DNA of 64,000 bases from an uncultured Porphyromonadaceae bacterium (lineage in GTDB: Bacteria > Bacteroidota > Bacteroidia > Bacteroidales > Muribaculaceae), in contig CAMCDS010000007.1 in NCBI GenBank assembly GCA_945873625.1, positions 29,525-93,524 on the forward strand, written 5' to 3'. Positions 54,905-63,944 of this stretch are shown piece by piece (positions within the stretch are counted from its first letter, which is position 1; each line of letters opens with the position of its first letter). The notes beneath the pieces were generated by a model that saw only the letters and a program-made list of their open reading frames with translations, was not told the DNA's origin and made no database searches. A program made the position numbers and the translations under genes.

Positions 54905-55723
54905 ATGAAAAGAAAGATTCCACGCTATAGGCTCTCTCTGAGCGACGATTCGCGCCTGCGCCTCATGGCCGAGGTGAAGCTGCCGATGTGGCAATGGATC
55001 CTGGCCGTGGTTGCCTTCGCGGCTCTTGCCGTGCTGGCGGCGGCGCTGCTCCTCAGCCTCACTCCGCTGCGCGGCATGCTTCCGGGATACATGGCGCGCG
55101 AGACCCGCGCCATCACCGAGGAAAGCATGCTGAGGCTCGACTCGCTCCAGGCCGAATACGAGCGCGACCGTGCGTATATCGACAATATAATGAATGTGCT
55201 CGACACCGACCGGGCACCGGCCGACTCGACGGAGCTGGTGGTGAACCCACGCCCGATGACAGCCGACTCGCTGCTGCCACGCTCGCCGGAGGAAGACAAG
55301 TTCATACGCATGATGGAGCAGCGCGAGAAATACAATCTTTCGATTCTCGCCCCCCTTGCCGCCGAGGGGATGATGTTCAATCCGCTCAGCGACGAATGTG
55401 TGATCACCGAGGCTTCGCGCAAGAGCACGGTAGCCGAGGTGGTGGTCGCTTCCGGAAGTCCCGTCGGGGCGATAGCCGACGGCACGGTGGTCGACTCATA
55501 TTATTCTCCCCGCGACGGAGGGTATGTCATCACGGTGCAGCACTCCAACGGATTCATGAGCCGGGTGTCGCATCTCGGCACTCCCCTCGCAGGCCGGGGC
55601 GACTACGTGCAGGCCGGGCAGATAATAGCCTTTCCGCCCGAGGGCTCCGGACGCAGCTCCACGCGCGTCAACCTCGAGATATGGCGCAACGGCGACCGCC
55701 TCATCCCCGCCGAGGTATTGTAA
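54905..55723 (+). CDS. M23-like membrane-anchored protein, catalytic residues missing
   Basis: A 272-residue protein with one N-terminal membrane helix (about 29-53) and a short coiled coil (about 72-100). The C-terminal LytM/M23 fold is recognisable from PVGAIADGTVVDSYYSPRDGGYVITVQHSNGFMS and QAGQIIAFPPEGSGRSSTRVNLEIWRNG. Active M23 enzymes have HxxxD and HxH zinc motifs; here the first is absent (FNPLSDECV) and the second reads RVNLE where STGPHLHFE is usual. It is therefore probably a pseudo-peptidase, like EnvC or NlpD, that activates an amidase. Bacteroidales often encode such a protein near dxr. Confidence 0.85.
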   Translation: MKRKIPRYRLSLSDDSRLRLMAEVKLPMWQWILAVVAFAALAVLAAALLLSLTPLRGMLPGYMARETRAITEESMLRLDSLQAEYERDRAYIDNIMNVLDTDRAPADSTELVVNPRPMTADSLLPRSPEEDKFIRMMEQREKYNLSILAPLAAEGMMFNPLSDECVITEASRKSTVAEVVVASGSPVGAIADGTVVDSYYSPRDGGYVITVQHSNGFMSRVSHLGTPLAGRGDYVQAGQIIAFPPEGSGRSSTRVNLEIWRNGDRLIPAEVL

Positions 55724-55899
55724 GAACGACACGCTCCAATCCTTATACACGATACTTATTTACACAGTCATCCAAAACACCGGCATACATCTTACCGACA
55801 TAATCCGTACCAATCAGCGGAGGCTGCGCAAGCAGGCAAAACCAGTCCGCTATGCCTAATTCAAATCAAGATGAGAATCGGCGAAGGCGAGTAGAGGCA

Positions 55900-56185
55900 A
55901 CCGCCCTCCGGGGGTTGTTTTGACGCGGTACTGTTTCCCCATGTAACTCACTTCGTTCGTTAACATGGGGCTATAGAAAAGGCAACCTCCTTCGGAGGTT
56001 GGGCTAACGCAGGCGATACCTCCGGTGGAGGTTACATCTTCAATAACCCCACGTAGACTCGCTATCGCTCGTCAACGTGGGGATACCCATATACCCTCAC
56101 ATACAACCCCCGGAGGCGGGTTGCATCCGTCAGCAAAGAATCCGTCCGGCCGGTAGAAGGGACCTCCTCCGGAGGAGGTATCGCC
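55900..56185. repeat. Cluster of six palindromes
   Basis: The 55724-56185 stretch has no gene. It holds paired palindromes: two long ones with CCCCATG...CATGGGG (about 55937-55970) and CCCCACG...CGTGGGG (about 56046-56081), and four short ones of the type CAACCTCCTTCGGAGGTTG, ACCTCCGGTGGAGGT, CAACCCCCGGAGGCGGGTTG and ACCTCCTCCGGAGGAGGT. The motif AGGCGATACCTCC occurs at about 56014 and, inverted, at about 56173. The set resembles REP/BIME clusters. Confidence 0.75.
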
Positions 56186-57121
56186 TACCAGACAGCCACG
56201 GGCGACTTCAGCTATGCCTCGCTTCCCATTAAGCAGACCGGGGCGGTAGAAATCGAGAAAATCGACGCAAACACTATTCGCGTCCACAACTTCCACAACA
56301 TGTTCAAATACGTCGACTTCACAATCGACGGAACAACCGTCAAGCTCAAAAACCATGGCGACAACTCGTTTGTGGCCGAAACGTCCGACGGCAAGGAGGT
56401 GCTGCTCTGCGCGGGCATCGTCAACGGACCCTACTCACTCAACATCAGTCCGGTGCAGTATCCCTGGTATGAGAACTTCGCCGACCAGGATGTGGAATAT
56501 ACCGGAGAAATAATCGTGAAGAATGCCGAAAGCCATCTCTTCAATCTCTACTTCCCGAAACCTCTCTTCGTCTACGACGGCAACTTCGAGACCTCGCAGC
56601 TCTTCACTTCGGTGCAGATCGCCACATTCATCCCCAACGCTTCAGTTACCGACAAGGTTACGGCCTACAACGGCGACGTAAAGACACGTTCTTACGAAAT
56701 CGGATTCGTCAAGGCGGCCGACGGCTCGTTTGAGGTACCCAACTTCTCAAACAACGGCGTCTGCACGCTCGCCGCCCTCAACAACAACGTCTACAGCTAT
56801 TCCTATTCCATAATGAAAGGTATGCTTTCCGACGACATGACCGGCGGACGCCGCGACTTCACGCTCGACGCCTCGCCCGCCATGCTCACGGTCTACAGCA
56901 GACCCTACACCGCATGGTACCGTCCCGGCGACGGCAACAGCTACTGGGTATACTCGCCGGCCGACGTTACAGTCTATCAGCAGAAGTTCGGCAAATATGT
57001 CAGCAACGCCAACTACAAGGGAGCCAAAGTGTATGAGGGACGCGCCTCAGAGATTCCCACCGCTCCCGGCTCCTACGTCGTGAAGGCCGGAAAAACTACT
57101 GCAAAACTCATTGTTAGATAA
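56186..57121 (+). pseudogene. 5'-truncated gene for a secreted protein
   Basis: The frame used by the ATG at 56300 stays open upstream to 56057, with sensible protein sequence (TATGDFSYASLPIKQTGAVE) from about 56189 but no start codon before 56300. The gene's head therefore seems to have been lost where it meets the palindrome cluster. The remaining 310 residues are beta-rich and unlike any family I know; the C terminus (PGSYVVKAGKTTAKLIVR) looks like the short tail of exported Bacteroidales proteins. No signal peptide remains. Translation from the ATG at 56300 would give a 273-residue cytosolic remnant, so it is probably nonfunctional. Confidence 0.7.
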
Positions 57122-57220
57122 CGTATTGCATCAGTCTCATTTCCAACGCAAGGTCCGGTTCCGGTCGTGGAGCCGGATCTCTTTTCGCGCGTCGGAATCC
57201 GGCAGACGGCGCAGGCCGAT

Positions 57221-57251
57221 TTTGCCGTTTGCCGGATTTTGATTAAATTCG
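57221..57251 (+). promoter_or_regulatory. Promoter of dxr
   Basis: TTTG (57221-57224) and TAAATTCG (57244-57251) are 19 bases apart. Transcription near 57258 supports the TTG start of dxr at 57272. Confidence 0.7.
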
Positions 57252-57271
57252 CGTTTCAAATACTTTTCTAC

Positions 57272-58447
57272 TTGAAATCCAACGTAAAAAACATAGCCAT
57301 ACTCGGGAGCACGGGAAGCATCGGCACCCAGACTCTCGACATCGTGGAGGCCTACCCGGAGCTTTTCCGCGTGGGTCTGCTCACGGCCGGAAGCAACGCC
57401 CGGCTGCTGGCTGAGCAGGCGCGTAAGTTTCTGCCGGCCCGCGTGGTGATAGCCGACGAGGGGCAATACGTCTGGCTGCGCGACGAGCTCGCCGGACTCC
57501 CCGTCGACGTGGCTGCCGGACAGAAGGCCATAGCCGAGGCCGCCGCCGAAACCGACACCGACACCGTAGTGACGGCAATGGTAGGCTACAGCGGCCTTCC
57601 CCCGACGCTCGGAGCCCTGGAGGCAGGCAAGACAATCGCCCTCGCCAACAAGGAGACGCTCGTGGCAGGAGGCGAGATAGTAACCCGTCTGGCCCGGTCG
57701 CGGGGAGCCGACATTGTGCCGGTCGACAGCGAGCACTCGGCCATCTTCCAGTGTCTGCAAGGTGAGTTCCGGGCGGAGATGAAGAAAATCATCCTTACCG
57801 CAAGCGGCGGACCCTTCCGCACCCGTCCGGCCGAAGAGATACGCCGGGCCACTGCCGCCGAGGCGCTGCGCCATCCCAACTGGAGCATGGGCGCGAAAGT
57901 AACCGTCGACTCGGCATCGATGATGAACAAGGGATTCGAGATGATCGAGGCCCGCTGGCTCTTCGACTGCCCACACGAGAGGATCCAGATTGTGGTGCAT
58001 CCGCAGTCGATAGTACACTCGATGGTGGAGTTTGCCGACGGATGTGTTATGGCGCAGCTCGGAGTGCCCGACATGCACCTCCCCATCCGCTATGCCCTCA
58101 GCCATCCCCACAGGCTGAAGTCGGAACTCCCGCCGCTCACTCTGGCGCAATACGCCTCGCTGACATTCGAGGAGCCCGACCTCGAACGGTTCCCCATGCT
58201 CGGATATGCCTTCGAGGCGATAGCCGAAGGGGGCTCGAAGCCCTGCACGCTCAACGCCGCCAACGAGGTGGCCGTGGCGGCCTTCCTCAGGGGTGAGATT
58301 CTGTTTGGCGACATGCCCCGCATAGTCAGGGCGACGCTCGACGCCATGCCCCGTACCGGCATAGAGTCGTATTCCGACCTCGAAGCCTCCGACCGCGAGG
58401 CACGCGCGAAAGCCACAGAAATACTAAAACAATTGACTAACACATAA
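57272..58447 (+). CDS. dxr: 1-deoxy-D-xylulose-5-phosphate reductoisomerase (TTG start)
   Basis: A 391-residue Dxr (IspC), which makes methylerythritol phosphate in isoprenoid synthesis. I choose the TTG at 57272 (KSNVKNIAILG), because the only upstream ATG, at 57167, is before the promoter. NADPH motif LGSTGSIG is at 11-18; the metal site VDSEHSA has Asp152 and Glu154; ASGGPFR and SMMNKGFEMIEA follow. All key residues are present. It is followed after 50 bases by rseP and then by the RlmI-like gene. The product is cytosolic. Confidence 0.95.
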   Translation: MKSNVKNIAILGSTGSIGTQTLDIVEAYPELFRVGLLTAGSNARLLAEQARKFLPARVVIADEGQYVWLRDELAGLPVDVAAGQKAIAEAAAETDTDTVVTAMVGYSGLPPTLGALEAGKTIALANKETLVAGGEIVTRLARSRGADIVPVDSEHSAIFQCLQGEFRAEMKKIILTASGGPFRTRPAEEIRRATAAEALRHPNWSMGAKVTVDSASMMNKGFEMIEARWLFDCPHERIQIVVHPQSIVHSMVEFADGCVMAQLGVPDMHLPIRYALSHPHRLKSELPPLTLAQYASLTFEEPDLERFPMLGYAFEAIAEGGSKPCTLNAANEVAVAAFLRGEILFGDMPRIVRATLDAMPRTGIESYSDLEASDREARAKATEILKQLTNT

Positions 58448-58497
58448 TTCCGGACACATATCCTGACGCCTCCCGGTCCGGAAACCGACCAGACTAA

Positions 58498-59976
58498 ATG
58501 GACACATTCCTCATAAAAGCCACACAACTCATCCTCGCCTTCGCCATACTCGTGATAATCCACGAGTTCGGCCATTTCCTTTTTGCCCGCCTCTTCGGAG
58601 TGAAGGTCGAGAAGTTCTACATATTCTTCAACCCCTGGACACAGATAGCAAAATGGAAACCCGGAAAATACTTCGGATTCTTCAATAAGAAACGCTTCTT
58701 CAAGGGCGTCGACCCCGAGGTGGAGGAGAAGGAGACATCCGAGGCTGCCGGTATCGACACCGACTTCGGGGAAGTGAAGAAGAAAAAGCATTTCTGGACC
58801 GATACCGAATACGGCATCGGCTGGCTCCCGCTCGGCGGATACTGCAAGATAGCCGGCATGATCGACGAATCGATGGACACCGAACAGATGAAACAGCCCG
58901 CCAAGCATTGGGAGTTCCGCTCAAAGCCGGCGTGGCAGCGTCTGCTCATCATGATAGCCGGCGTGCTCTTCAACTTCCTGCTGGCCATCGTCATCTACGC
59001 CGGACTCGTCTACGCCACGGGTGAGAAATACGTACCCCTCAACAAGGCCGGACTTGGAATGACTTATTCCAAAGCCGCCCGCGAGGCCGGTTTCCGCGAC
59101 GGCGACATACCCCTGACGGCCGACGGCGCCCCCCTCGACTTCCCCGGCGACGCACGCATGAAGATGCTGCAGGCCAAGGAAGTGAAGGTGCTTCGCGGCA
59201 CCGACACCGTGGCCATTCCCATAGCCCAGGACCTCATCTTCAAGCTCGACGAAGAAGCCAAGGAAGGCACCGAGCCGGTGAAGTTCATGGCTTACCGCAT
59301 ACCGGTGAAGGTAACGCAGGTGCAGCCCGGCGACGGAGCCGACAAGGCCGGCATCAGGACCGGCGACCACATAATAGCCATCGACAGCGTGGCCACTCCC
59401 AGCCTCGACGTTTTCTTCCGCGTGCTTCCCGACCACGACAACCAGACGGTCGGAATCACTGTAGCACGCCAGACAGCCGGCCGCACCGACACGCTCACAC
59501 TCCCCGTGGCGCTCTCGTCAAACTCCAAGATGGGAATAGGGCTTGAAGTAGACCCGACCGCCTTCTTCCCCTACGAGGAGAAGCGCTACTCGCTGCTGGC
59601 CTCCGTGCCCCGTGGCATCGAGATGGGCACCGACAAGCTGACGTCTTATGCCAAATCGATGAAGCTCGTCTTCACCAAAGAGGGAGCCAAGAGCCTCGGC
59701 GGCTTCGGCACCATCGGAAGCATCTTCCCCGACAGATGGGACTGGATAGCCTTCTGGAACATCGCCGCCTTCCTGTCAGTGGCCCTCGCATTCATGAACA
59801 TACTGCCTATCCCGGCTCTCGACGGCGGCCACGTGATGTTCCTGCTCTACGAGGTGATCTTCCGCCGCAAGCCGAGCGAAAAATTCATGGAGTGGGCGCA
59901 AATGATCGGCATGGGCCTCCTCATCCTGCTGCTCCTCTACGCTAACGGCATGGACATCATCCGCCTCTTCAAATAA
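58498..59976 (+). CDS. rseP: Site-2 protease RseP
   Basis: A 492-residue membrane metalloprotease of family M50. The zinc motif HEFGH is at 22-26 in the first transmembrane helix, and LDGGH with Asp442 lies in a late helix. Two PDZ-like segments lie between: one around 180-215 (AGLGMTYSKAAREAGFRDGD) and one around 268-300 (VTQVQPGDGADKAGIRTGDH). A loop with the Lys/Asp-rich FGEVKKKKHFWTDTEYGIGW, typical of Bacteroidetes versions, sits after the first helix. RseP cuts anti-sigma factors and leftover signal peptides within the membrane. It lies between dxr and the methyltransferase gene. Confidence 0.95.
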   Translation: MDTFLIKATQLILAFAILVIIHEFGHFLFARLFGVKVEKFYIFFNPWTQIAKWKPGKYFGFFNKKRFFKGVDPEVEEKETSEAAGIDTDFGEVKKKKHFWTDTEYGIGWLPLGGYCKIAGMIDESMDTEQMKQPAKHWEFRSKPAWQRLLIMIAGVLFNFLLAIVIYAGLVYATGEKYVPLNKAGLGMTYSKAAREAGFRDGDIPLTADGAPLDFPGDARMKMLQAKEVKVLRGTDTVAIPIAQDLIFKLDEEAKEGTEPVKFMAYRIPVKVTQVQPGDGADKAGIRTGDHIIAIDSVATPSLDVFFRVLPDHDNQTVGITVARQTAGRTDTLTLPVALSSNSKMGIGLEVDPTAFFPYEEKRYSLLASVPRGIEMGTDKLTSYAKSMKLVFTKEGAKSLGGFGTIGSIFPDRWDWIAFWNIAAFLSVALAFMNILPIPALDGGHVMFLLYEVIFRRKPSEKFMEWAQMIGMGLLILLLLYANGMDIIRLFK

Positions 59977-60013
59977 CCCGGTGCCAAACCTAACAGACTA
60001 CAAGACTTTTCAG

Positions 60014-61198
60014 ATGGAAAACAAGATAATAAGACTGAAGAAGGGGAAGGAGGAGTCGCTGATGCGCCGCCACCCGTGGGTGTTCTCGGGCGCGATAGCC
60101 TCCCTGCCCGAAGGCCTCGAAGAGGGCGAGACTGTCTGCGTGCTGAGCGCGGCAGGCGACGTGATGGGTTGCGGCCATTACCAGATCGGAAGCATCGCCG
60201 TGCGCATCCTCGATTTCGGGAGCGAGACCCTTCCCGCCGATTTCTACGCCCGCCGTCTCAGAAGCGCCTTCGAACTCCGCAAGACGCTCGGCCTCATCCG
60301 CCCCGACAACGACTGCTTCCGCCTCGTGCATGGCGAAGGCGACTTCGTGCCCGGGCTCATAGTCGACATCTATGGCGACACGGCCGTGGTGCAGGCTCAC
60401 TCTCCGGGCATACATTTCGCCCGCCAGCAGATAGCCGCAGCCCTCACGGAGCTCCCCGGAGCCGGAATCCGCAACGTCTACTATAAGAGCGAGACCACAC
60501 TCCCCTACAAGGCACGTCTCGATCCCGAGAACGAGTATCTGGCCGGTGGCTTCGACGGAAACATCGCTACTGAAAACGGTCTGCAGTTCAACATCGACTG
60601 GATGCGCGGACAGAAGACCGGATTCTTTGTAGACCAGCGCGAAAACCGCATGCTGCTGCAGCATTACGCCAAGGGACGCAAGGTGCTCAACATGTTCTGC
60701 TATACAGGCGGTTTCTCGGTCTACGCCATGCGTGGCGGAGCCTTAAGCGTAGATTCGGTCGACTCGTCGGCCAAAGCCGCGTCGCTGACCGACGCCAACA
60801 TCGAGCTCAACTTCCCTGGAGACCCGCGCCACCGCACCTTCGCCACCGACGCATTCAAGTTTCTGGCCGATATGGAAAGCGACGAGTACGACCTCATTGT
60901 GCTCGACCCCCCGGCTTTCGCCAAACACCGCAACGCGCTCAAGAACGGACTGCTCGGCTACCGCAAGCTCAACACCCGCGCCTTCCAGAAGATAAAGAGC
61001 GGAGGCATACTCTTCACCTTCTCATGCTCGCAGGTGGTTACGAAGGAGATGTTCCGCCTCGCGGTGTTCAGCGCGGCCGCACAGTCGGGACGCAAGGTGC
61101 GCATCCTGCATCAGCTCACCCAGCCGGCCGACCATCCCATCGACATAAGCCATCCCGAGGGGGAATACCTCAAGGGGCTCGTGCTCTATGTGGAATGA
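60014..61198 (+). CDS. RlmI-like 23S rRNA methyltransferase
   Basis: A 394-residue SAM-dependent methyltransferase of the RlmI/YccW group. I start at the ATG at 60014 (MENKIIRLKKGKEESL). An N-terminal PUA domain (about 1-75: RRHPWVFSGAIASLPE) is followed by a linker domain and a Rossmann domain with NMFCYTGGFSVYAMRGGA, VDSSAKAA and the catalytic loop VLDPPAF (298-ish onward). E. coli RlmI makes m5C1962 in 23S rRNA, but its final Cys (CSQ) also appears here as FSCSQVV. rseP ends 37 bases upstream of the chosen start. The exact base is unproven. Confidence 0.9.
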   Translation: MENKIIRLKKGKEESLMRRHPWVFSGAIASLPEGLEEGETVCVLSAAGDVMGCGHYQIGSIAVRILDFGSETLPADFYARRLRSAFELRKTLGLIRPDNDCFRLVHGEGDFVPGLIVDIYGDTAVVQAHSPGIHFARQQIAAALTELPGAGIRNVYYKSETTLPYKARLDPENEYLAGGFDGNIATENGLQFNIDWMRGQKTGFFVDQRENRMLLQHYAKGRKVLNMFCYTGGFSVYAMRGGALSVDSVDSSAKAASLTDANIELNFPGDPRHRTFATDAFKFLADMESDEYDLIVLDPPAFAKHRNALKNGLLGYRKLNTRAFQKIKSGGILFTFSCSQVVTKEMFRLAVFSAAAQSGRKVRILHQLTQPADHPIDISHPEGEYLKGLVLYVE

Positions 61199-61246
61199 CG
61201 ACACAGCCACATTAATAAGACTGAAACAACCTTAAATATCATAGAA

Positions 61247-63286
61247 ATGAAAAAAGTGATTCCGACTCTTGCTCTCGGCGCCATAATGGGCTTTCAGGCA
61301 CACGCCGCCGAGAACAAAGACTTCAACTATCATGTAGACCGTTTCGCCGACATCGAGGTGCTCCGCTACGAGGTGCCCGGCTTCAACGACCTCTCGCTGC
61401 AGCAGAAGAAGATGCTCTACTATCTCTCGCAGGCAGCCCAGATGGGTCGCGACATCATCTGGGACCAGAACGGCCGCTACAACCTCAAGATACGCCAGAC
61501 GCTCGAAAACATCTACACCAACTACAAGGGCGACCGCGAAAGCAAGGAATTCAAGGCCTTCGAGAAATATCTGAAGCAGGTATGGTTCGGCAACGGCATC
61601 CACCACCACTACTCCAACGACAAGTTCGTCCCCGAGTTCTCGCGTGCGTTCTTCGAGGAGCAGGTGCGCGCCCTCCCCGCCGACAAGCTCCCCGTATGCC
61701 CCGGCAAAGACGCCCAGCATCTCATTGACGTGCTCGGTCCCGTAATCTTCGACCCCACCGTGATGGCCAAGAAAGTGAATCAGGACGGCTCGCAGGACAT
61801 CGTGGCCACATCGGCCGGCAACTTCTACGGCCCCGGCGTAACGCAGGCCGAAGTAGAGGAGTATTTCGCAAAAATCAAAGACCCCAACGACCCCACCCCC
61901 ATCAGCTACGGACTCAACTCCAAGATGGTGAAGGACAAGAACGGCAACCTCAAGGAGCTGCACTATCACCTCAACGGCCTCTACGGACCCGCCATCGCCA
62001 AAATAATCTACTGGCTCGACATGGCCAAGAGCGTGGCTGAGAACGACGCCCAGAAGGCCTACATCACCAAGCTCATCGACTACTACATCACCGGCGACCT
62101 CCGCCTCTTCGACGAATACTCCATCCTCTGGGCAGAAGACACCAAGAGCGACGTAGACTTCGTCAACGGCTTCATCGAGAGCTACAGCGACCCCCTCGGC
62201 ATGACCGGCTCGTGGGAATCGTACGTAAACTTCAAGAACAAACAGTCATCGGCCCGCACCGAGGCCATCTCCGGCAACGCACAGTGGTTTGAAAGCAACT
62301 CGCCCGTCGACCCCCGCTTCCGCAAGGAGAACGTGAAGGGCGTGTCGGCCAAGGCCATCACCGCCGCAATGCTCGGCGGCGACGCTTTCCCCTCGACTGC
62401 TATCGGCATCAACCTCCCCAACGCCAACTGGATCCGCGCAGCCCACGGCTCTAAATCGGTTACTATCGAGAACATCACCGAGGCTTATGAAATGGCTTCG
62501 CACGGCAACGGCTTCAACGAGGAGTTCGTGATCGACGCTCCCACCCGCAAGAGCCTCGAAGACTATCTCTACATCACCGACATGCTCCACACCGACCTCC
62601 ACGAGTGTCTCGGCCACGCCTCCGGCAAACTCCTCCCCGGCGTTGACCCCGACGCCCTCAAGGAAAACGGTTCTGCTCTTGAAGAAGCCCGCGCCGACCT
62701 CTTCGCTCTCTACTACCTCGCCGACCCCAAGCTGCAGGAAATCGGAGTGCTCGACAATCCCGAAGCCTACAAGGCAGAATACTACAAGTATATGCTCAAC
62801 GGCCTCATGACCCAGCTCAACCGCATCGAGCTCGGCAAAGACGTGGAAGAAGCCCACATGCGCAACCGCCAGCTCATCGCCAAGTGGATTCTTGACCACG
62901 GCAAGAAAGATAAAGTGGTGGAACTCGTCAAGAAAGGCGGCAAGACCTACGTCAAGATCAACGACTATAAGAAGATGCGCAAGCTCATCGGACAGCTCCT
63001 CGGCGAAATACAGCGCATCAAGAGCGAAGGCGACTACGAGGGCGGCAAGAAGCTCATCGACAAATATGCCGTCAAGATCGATCCCAAGCTCCACAAAGAG
63101 GTGCTCGACCGCTTCTCGAAACTCGACATCCCCCCGTATCGCGGTTTCGTGAACCCCGTCTACAAGCCCGTGCTCAACGACAACGGCGAGATTACCGACA
63201 TCCTGATTGAATACAATGAATCGTATCCCGAGCAGATGCTCCGCCTCTCGCGCGACTACTCGACCCTCGGCACTTCATCCCACTGA
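61247..63286 (+). CDS. Dipeptidyl-peptidase III-type metallopeptidase (M49)
   Basis: A 679-residue exported peptidase of family M49. A signal peptide covers about 1-21 (ending AHAAENK). The zinc motif is HECLGH (His452, Glu453, His457), the six-residue HExxxH form unique to M49, and the third ligand lies in LEEARAD (Glu479, Glu480). DPP III removes dipeptides from the N terminus of small peptides; Bacteroidales variants may also act in the periplasm. It is a single gene, followed by a GC-rich hairpin at 63304-63332. The length fits the family. Confidence 0.93.
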   Translation: MKKVIPTLALGAIMGFQAHAAENKDFNYHVDRFADIEVLRYEVPGFNDLSLQQKKMLYYLSQAAQMGRDIIWDQNGRYNLKIRQTLENIYTNYKGDRESKEFKAFEKYLKQVWFGNGIHHHYSNDKFVPEFSRAFFEEQVRALPADKLPVCPGKDAQHLIDVLGPVIFDPTVMAKKVNQDGSQDIVATSAGNFYGPGVTQAEVEEYFAKIKDPNDPTPISYGLNSKMVKDKNGNLKELHYHLNGLYGPAIAKIIYWLDMAKSVAENDAQKAYITKLIDYYITGDLRLFDEYSILWAEDTKSDVDFVNGFIESYSDPLGMTGSWESYVNFKNKQSSARTEAISGNAQWFESNSPVDPRFRKENVKGVSAKAITAAMLGGDAFPSTAIGINLPNANWIRAAHGSKSVTIENITEAYEMASHGNGFNEEFVIDAPTRKSLEDYLYITDMLHTDLHECLGHASGKLLPGVDPDALKENGSALEEARADLFALYYLADPKLQEIGVLDNPEAYKAEYYKYMLNGLMTQLNRIELGKDVEEAHMRNRQLIAKWILDHGKKDKVVELVKKGGKTYVKINDYKKMRKLIGQLLGEIQRIKSEGDYEGGKKLIDKYAVKIDPKLHKEVLDRFSKLDIPPYRGFVNPVYKPVLNDNGEITDILIEYNESYPEQMLRLSRDYSTLGTSSH

Positions 63287-63303
63287 TTAACCCATCATCA
63301 AGC

Positions 63304-63332
63304 CGGCCGTCTCCGCCCGTCGGAGACGGCCG
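63304..63332 (+). terminator. Hairpin after the M49 gene
   Basis: An 11-bp stem GGCCGTCTCCG / CGGAGACGGCC with a 5-base loop; no T run follows, so termination efficiency is doubtful. Confidence 0.5.
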
Positions 63333-63349
63333 ATTCATATATAAACACC

Positions 63350-63775
63350 ATGACCATACAGGAAATAAAGAAGCAGTTTTTCGCCCTGCGCAACGGCATG
63401 CTCGCCGACACCCTCCGCAAAGCCGGGATGCCCTACGGCATAATCTTCGGAATGAACGTGCCCCAGCTCGGACAGCTCGCGCGCGACATCACCGCCGACC
63501 CCGACAGCGACCTCGGTCAGCTCGCCGGTCAGCTCTGGGCCGACCGCAACGTGCGCGAATCGCGCCTGCTGGCCTGCTGGCTCTTCCCAGTTGAGGCCGT
63601 AACCCCCGAAGCAGCACTCGCCATGATGGCCGACACGCAGACCCGCGAAGAGGCCGACATACTCGCCTTCCGCCTCCTGCGCCGTCTCCCCTTCGCCGAG
63701 CGCCTCGCCGCCGAAGCCCCTGCCGACTACGCCCGCGAGGCTCTCGTACGCAACCTCGACGCCCTCCGCTCCTGA
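63350..63775 (+). CDS. Small HEAT-type DNA alkylation repair-like protein
   Basis: A 141-residue helical protein resembling the HEAT-repeat DNA glycosylases of the AlkC/AlkD family (ALRNGMLADTLRKAGMPYG, LAGQLWADRNVRESRLLACW). AlkD proteins have about 230 residues, so this covers only part of the repeats, and I do not see the acidic catalytic residue with confidence. It may be a shortened relative that no longer excises bases. No operon partner is present; it stands between the M49 gene and tRNA-Thr. Confidence 0.55.
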   Translation: MTIQEIKKQFFALRNGMLADTLRKAGMPYGIIFGMNVPQLGQLARDITADPDSDLGQLAGQLWADRNVRESRLLACWLFPVEAVTPEAALAMMADTQTREEADILAFRLLRRLPFAERLAAEAPADYAREALVRNLDALRS

Positions 63776-63888
63776 CCCACACTTTCACGAGGCATCAGAG
63801 AAATCTCGTACAACATCCGTACAACATATAGCCCGAAACCGGGCTGAAAGAGCCGTAAATCCGGCGGCCGCTGCACCGCCGACACACG

Positions 63889-63934
63889 AAAAAGCAGACA
63901 GCCAAAGACGTTTAAATCTTTGGCTGTCTGCTTT
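63889..63934. terminator. Bidirectional terminator next to tRNA-Thr
   Basis: AAAAAGCAGACAGCCAAAG pairs with CTTTGGCTGTCTGCTTTT around a loop, giving an A-rich start and T-rich end, suited to both strands. It would end the tRNA transcript on the minus strand. Confidence 0.88.
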
Positions 63935-63944
63935 TCAACCCTTG

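Noticed and set aside
55900..56185. CRISPR array
   Set aside because: The palindromes differ in sequence and spacing, with no regular repeats or spacers and no cas genes.
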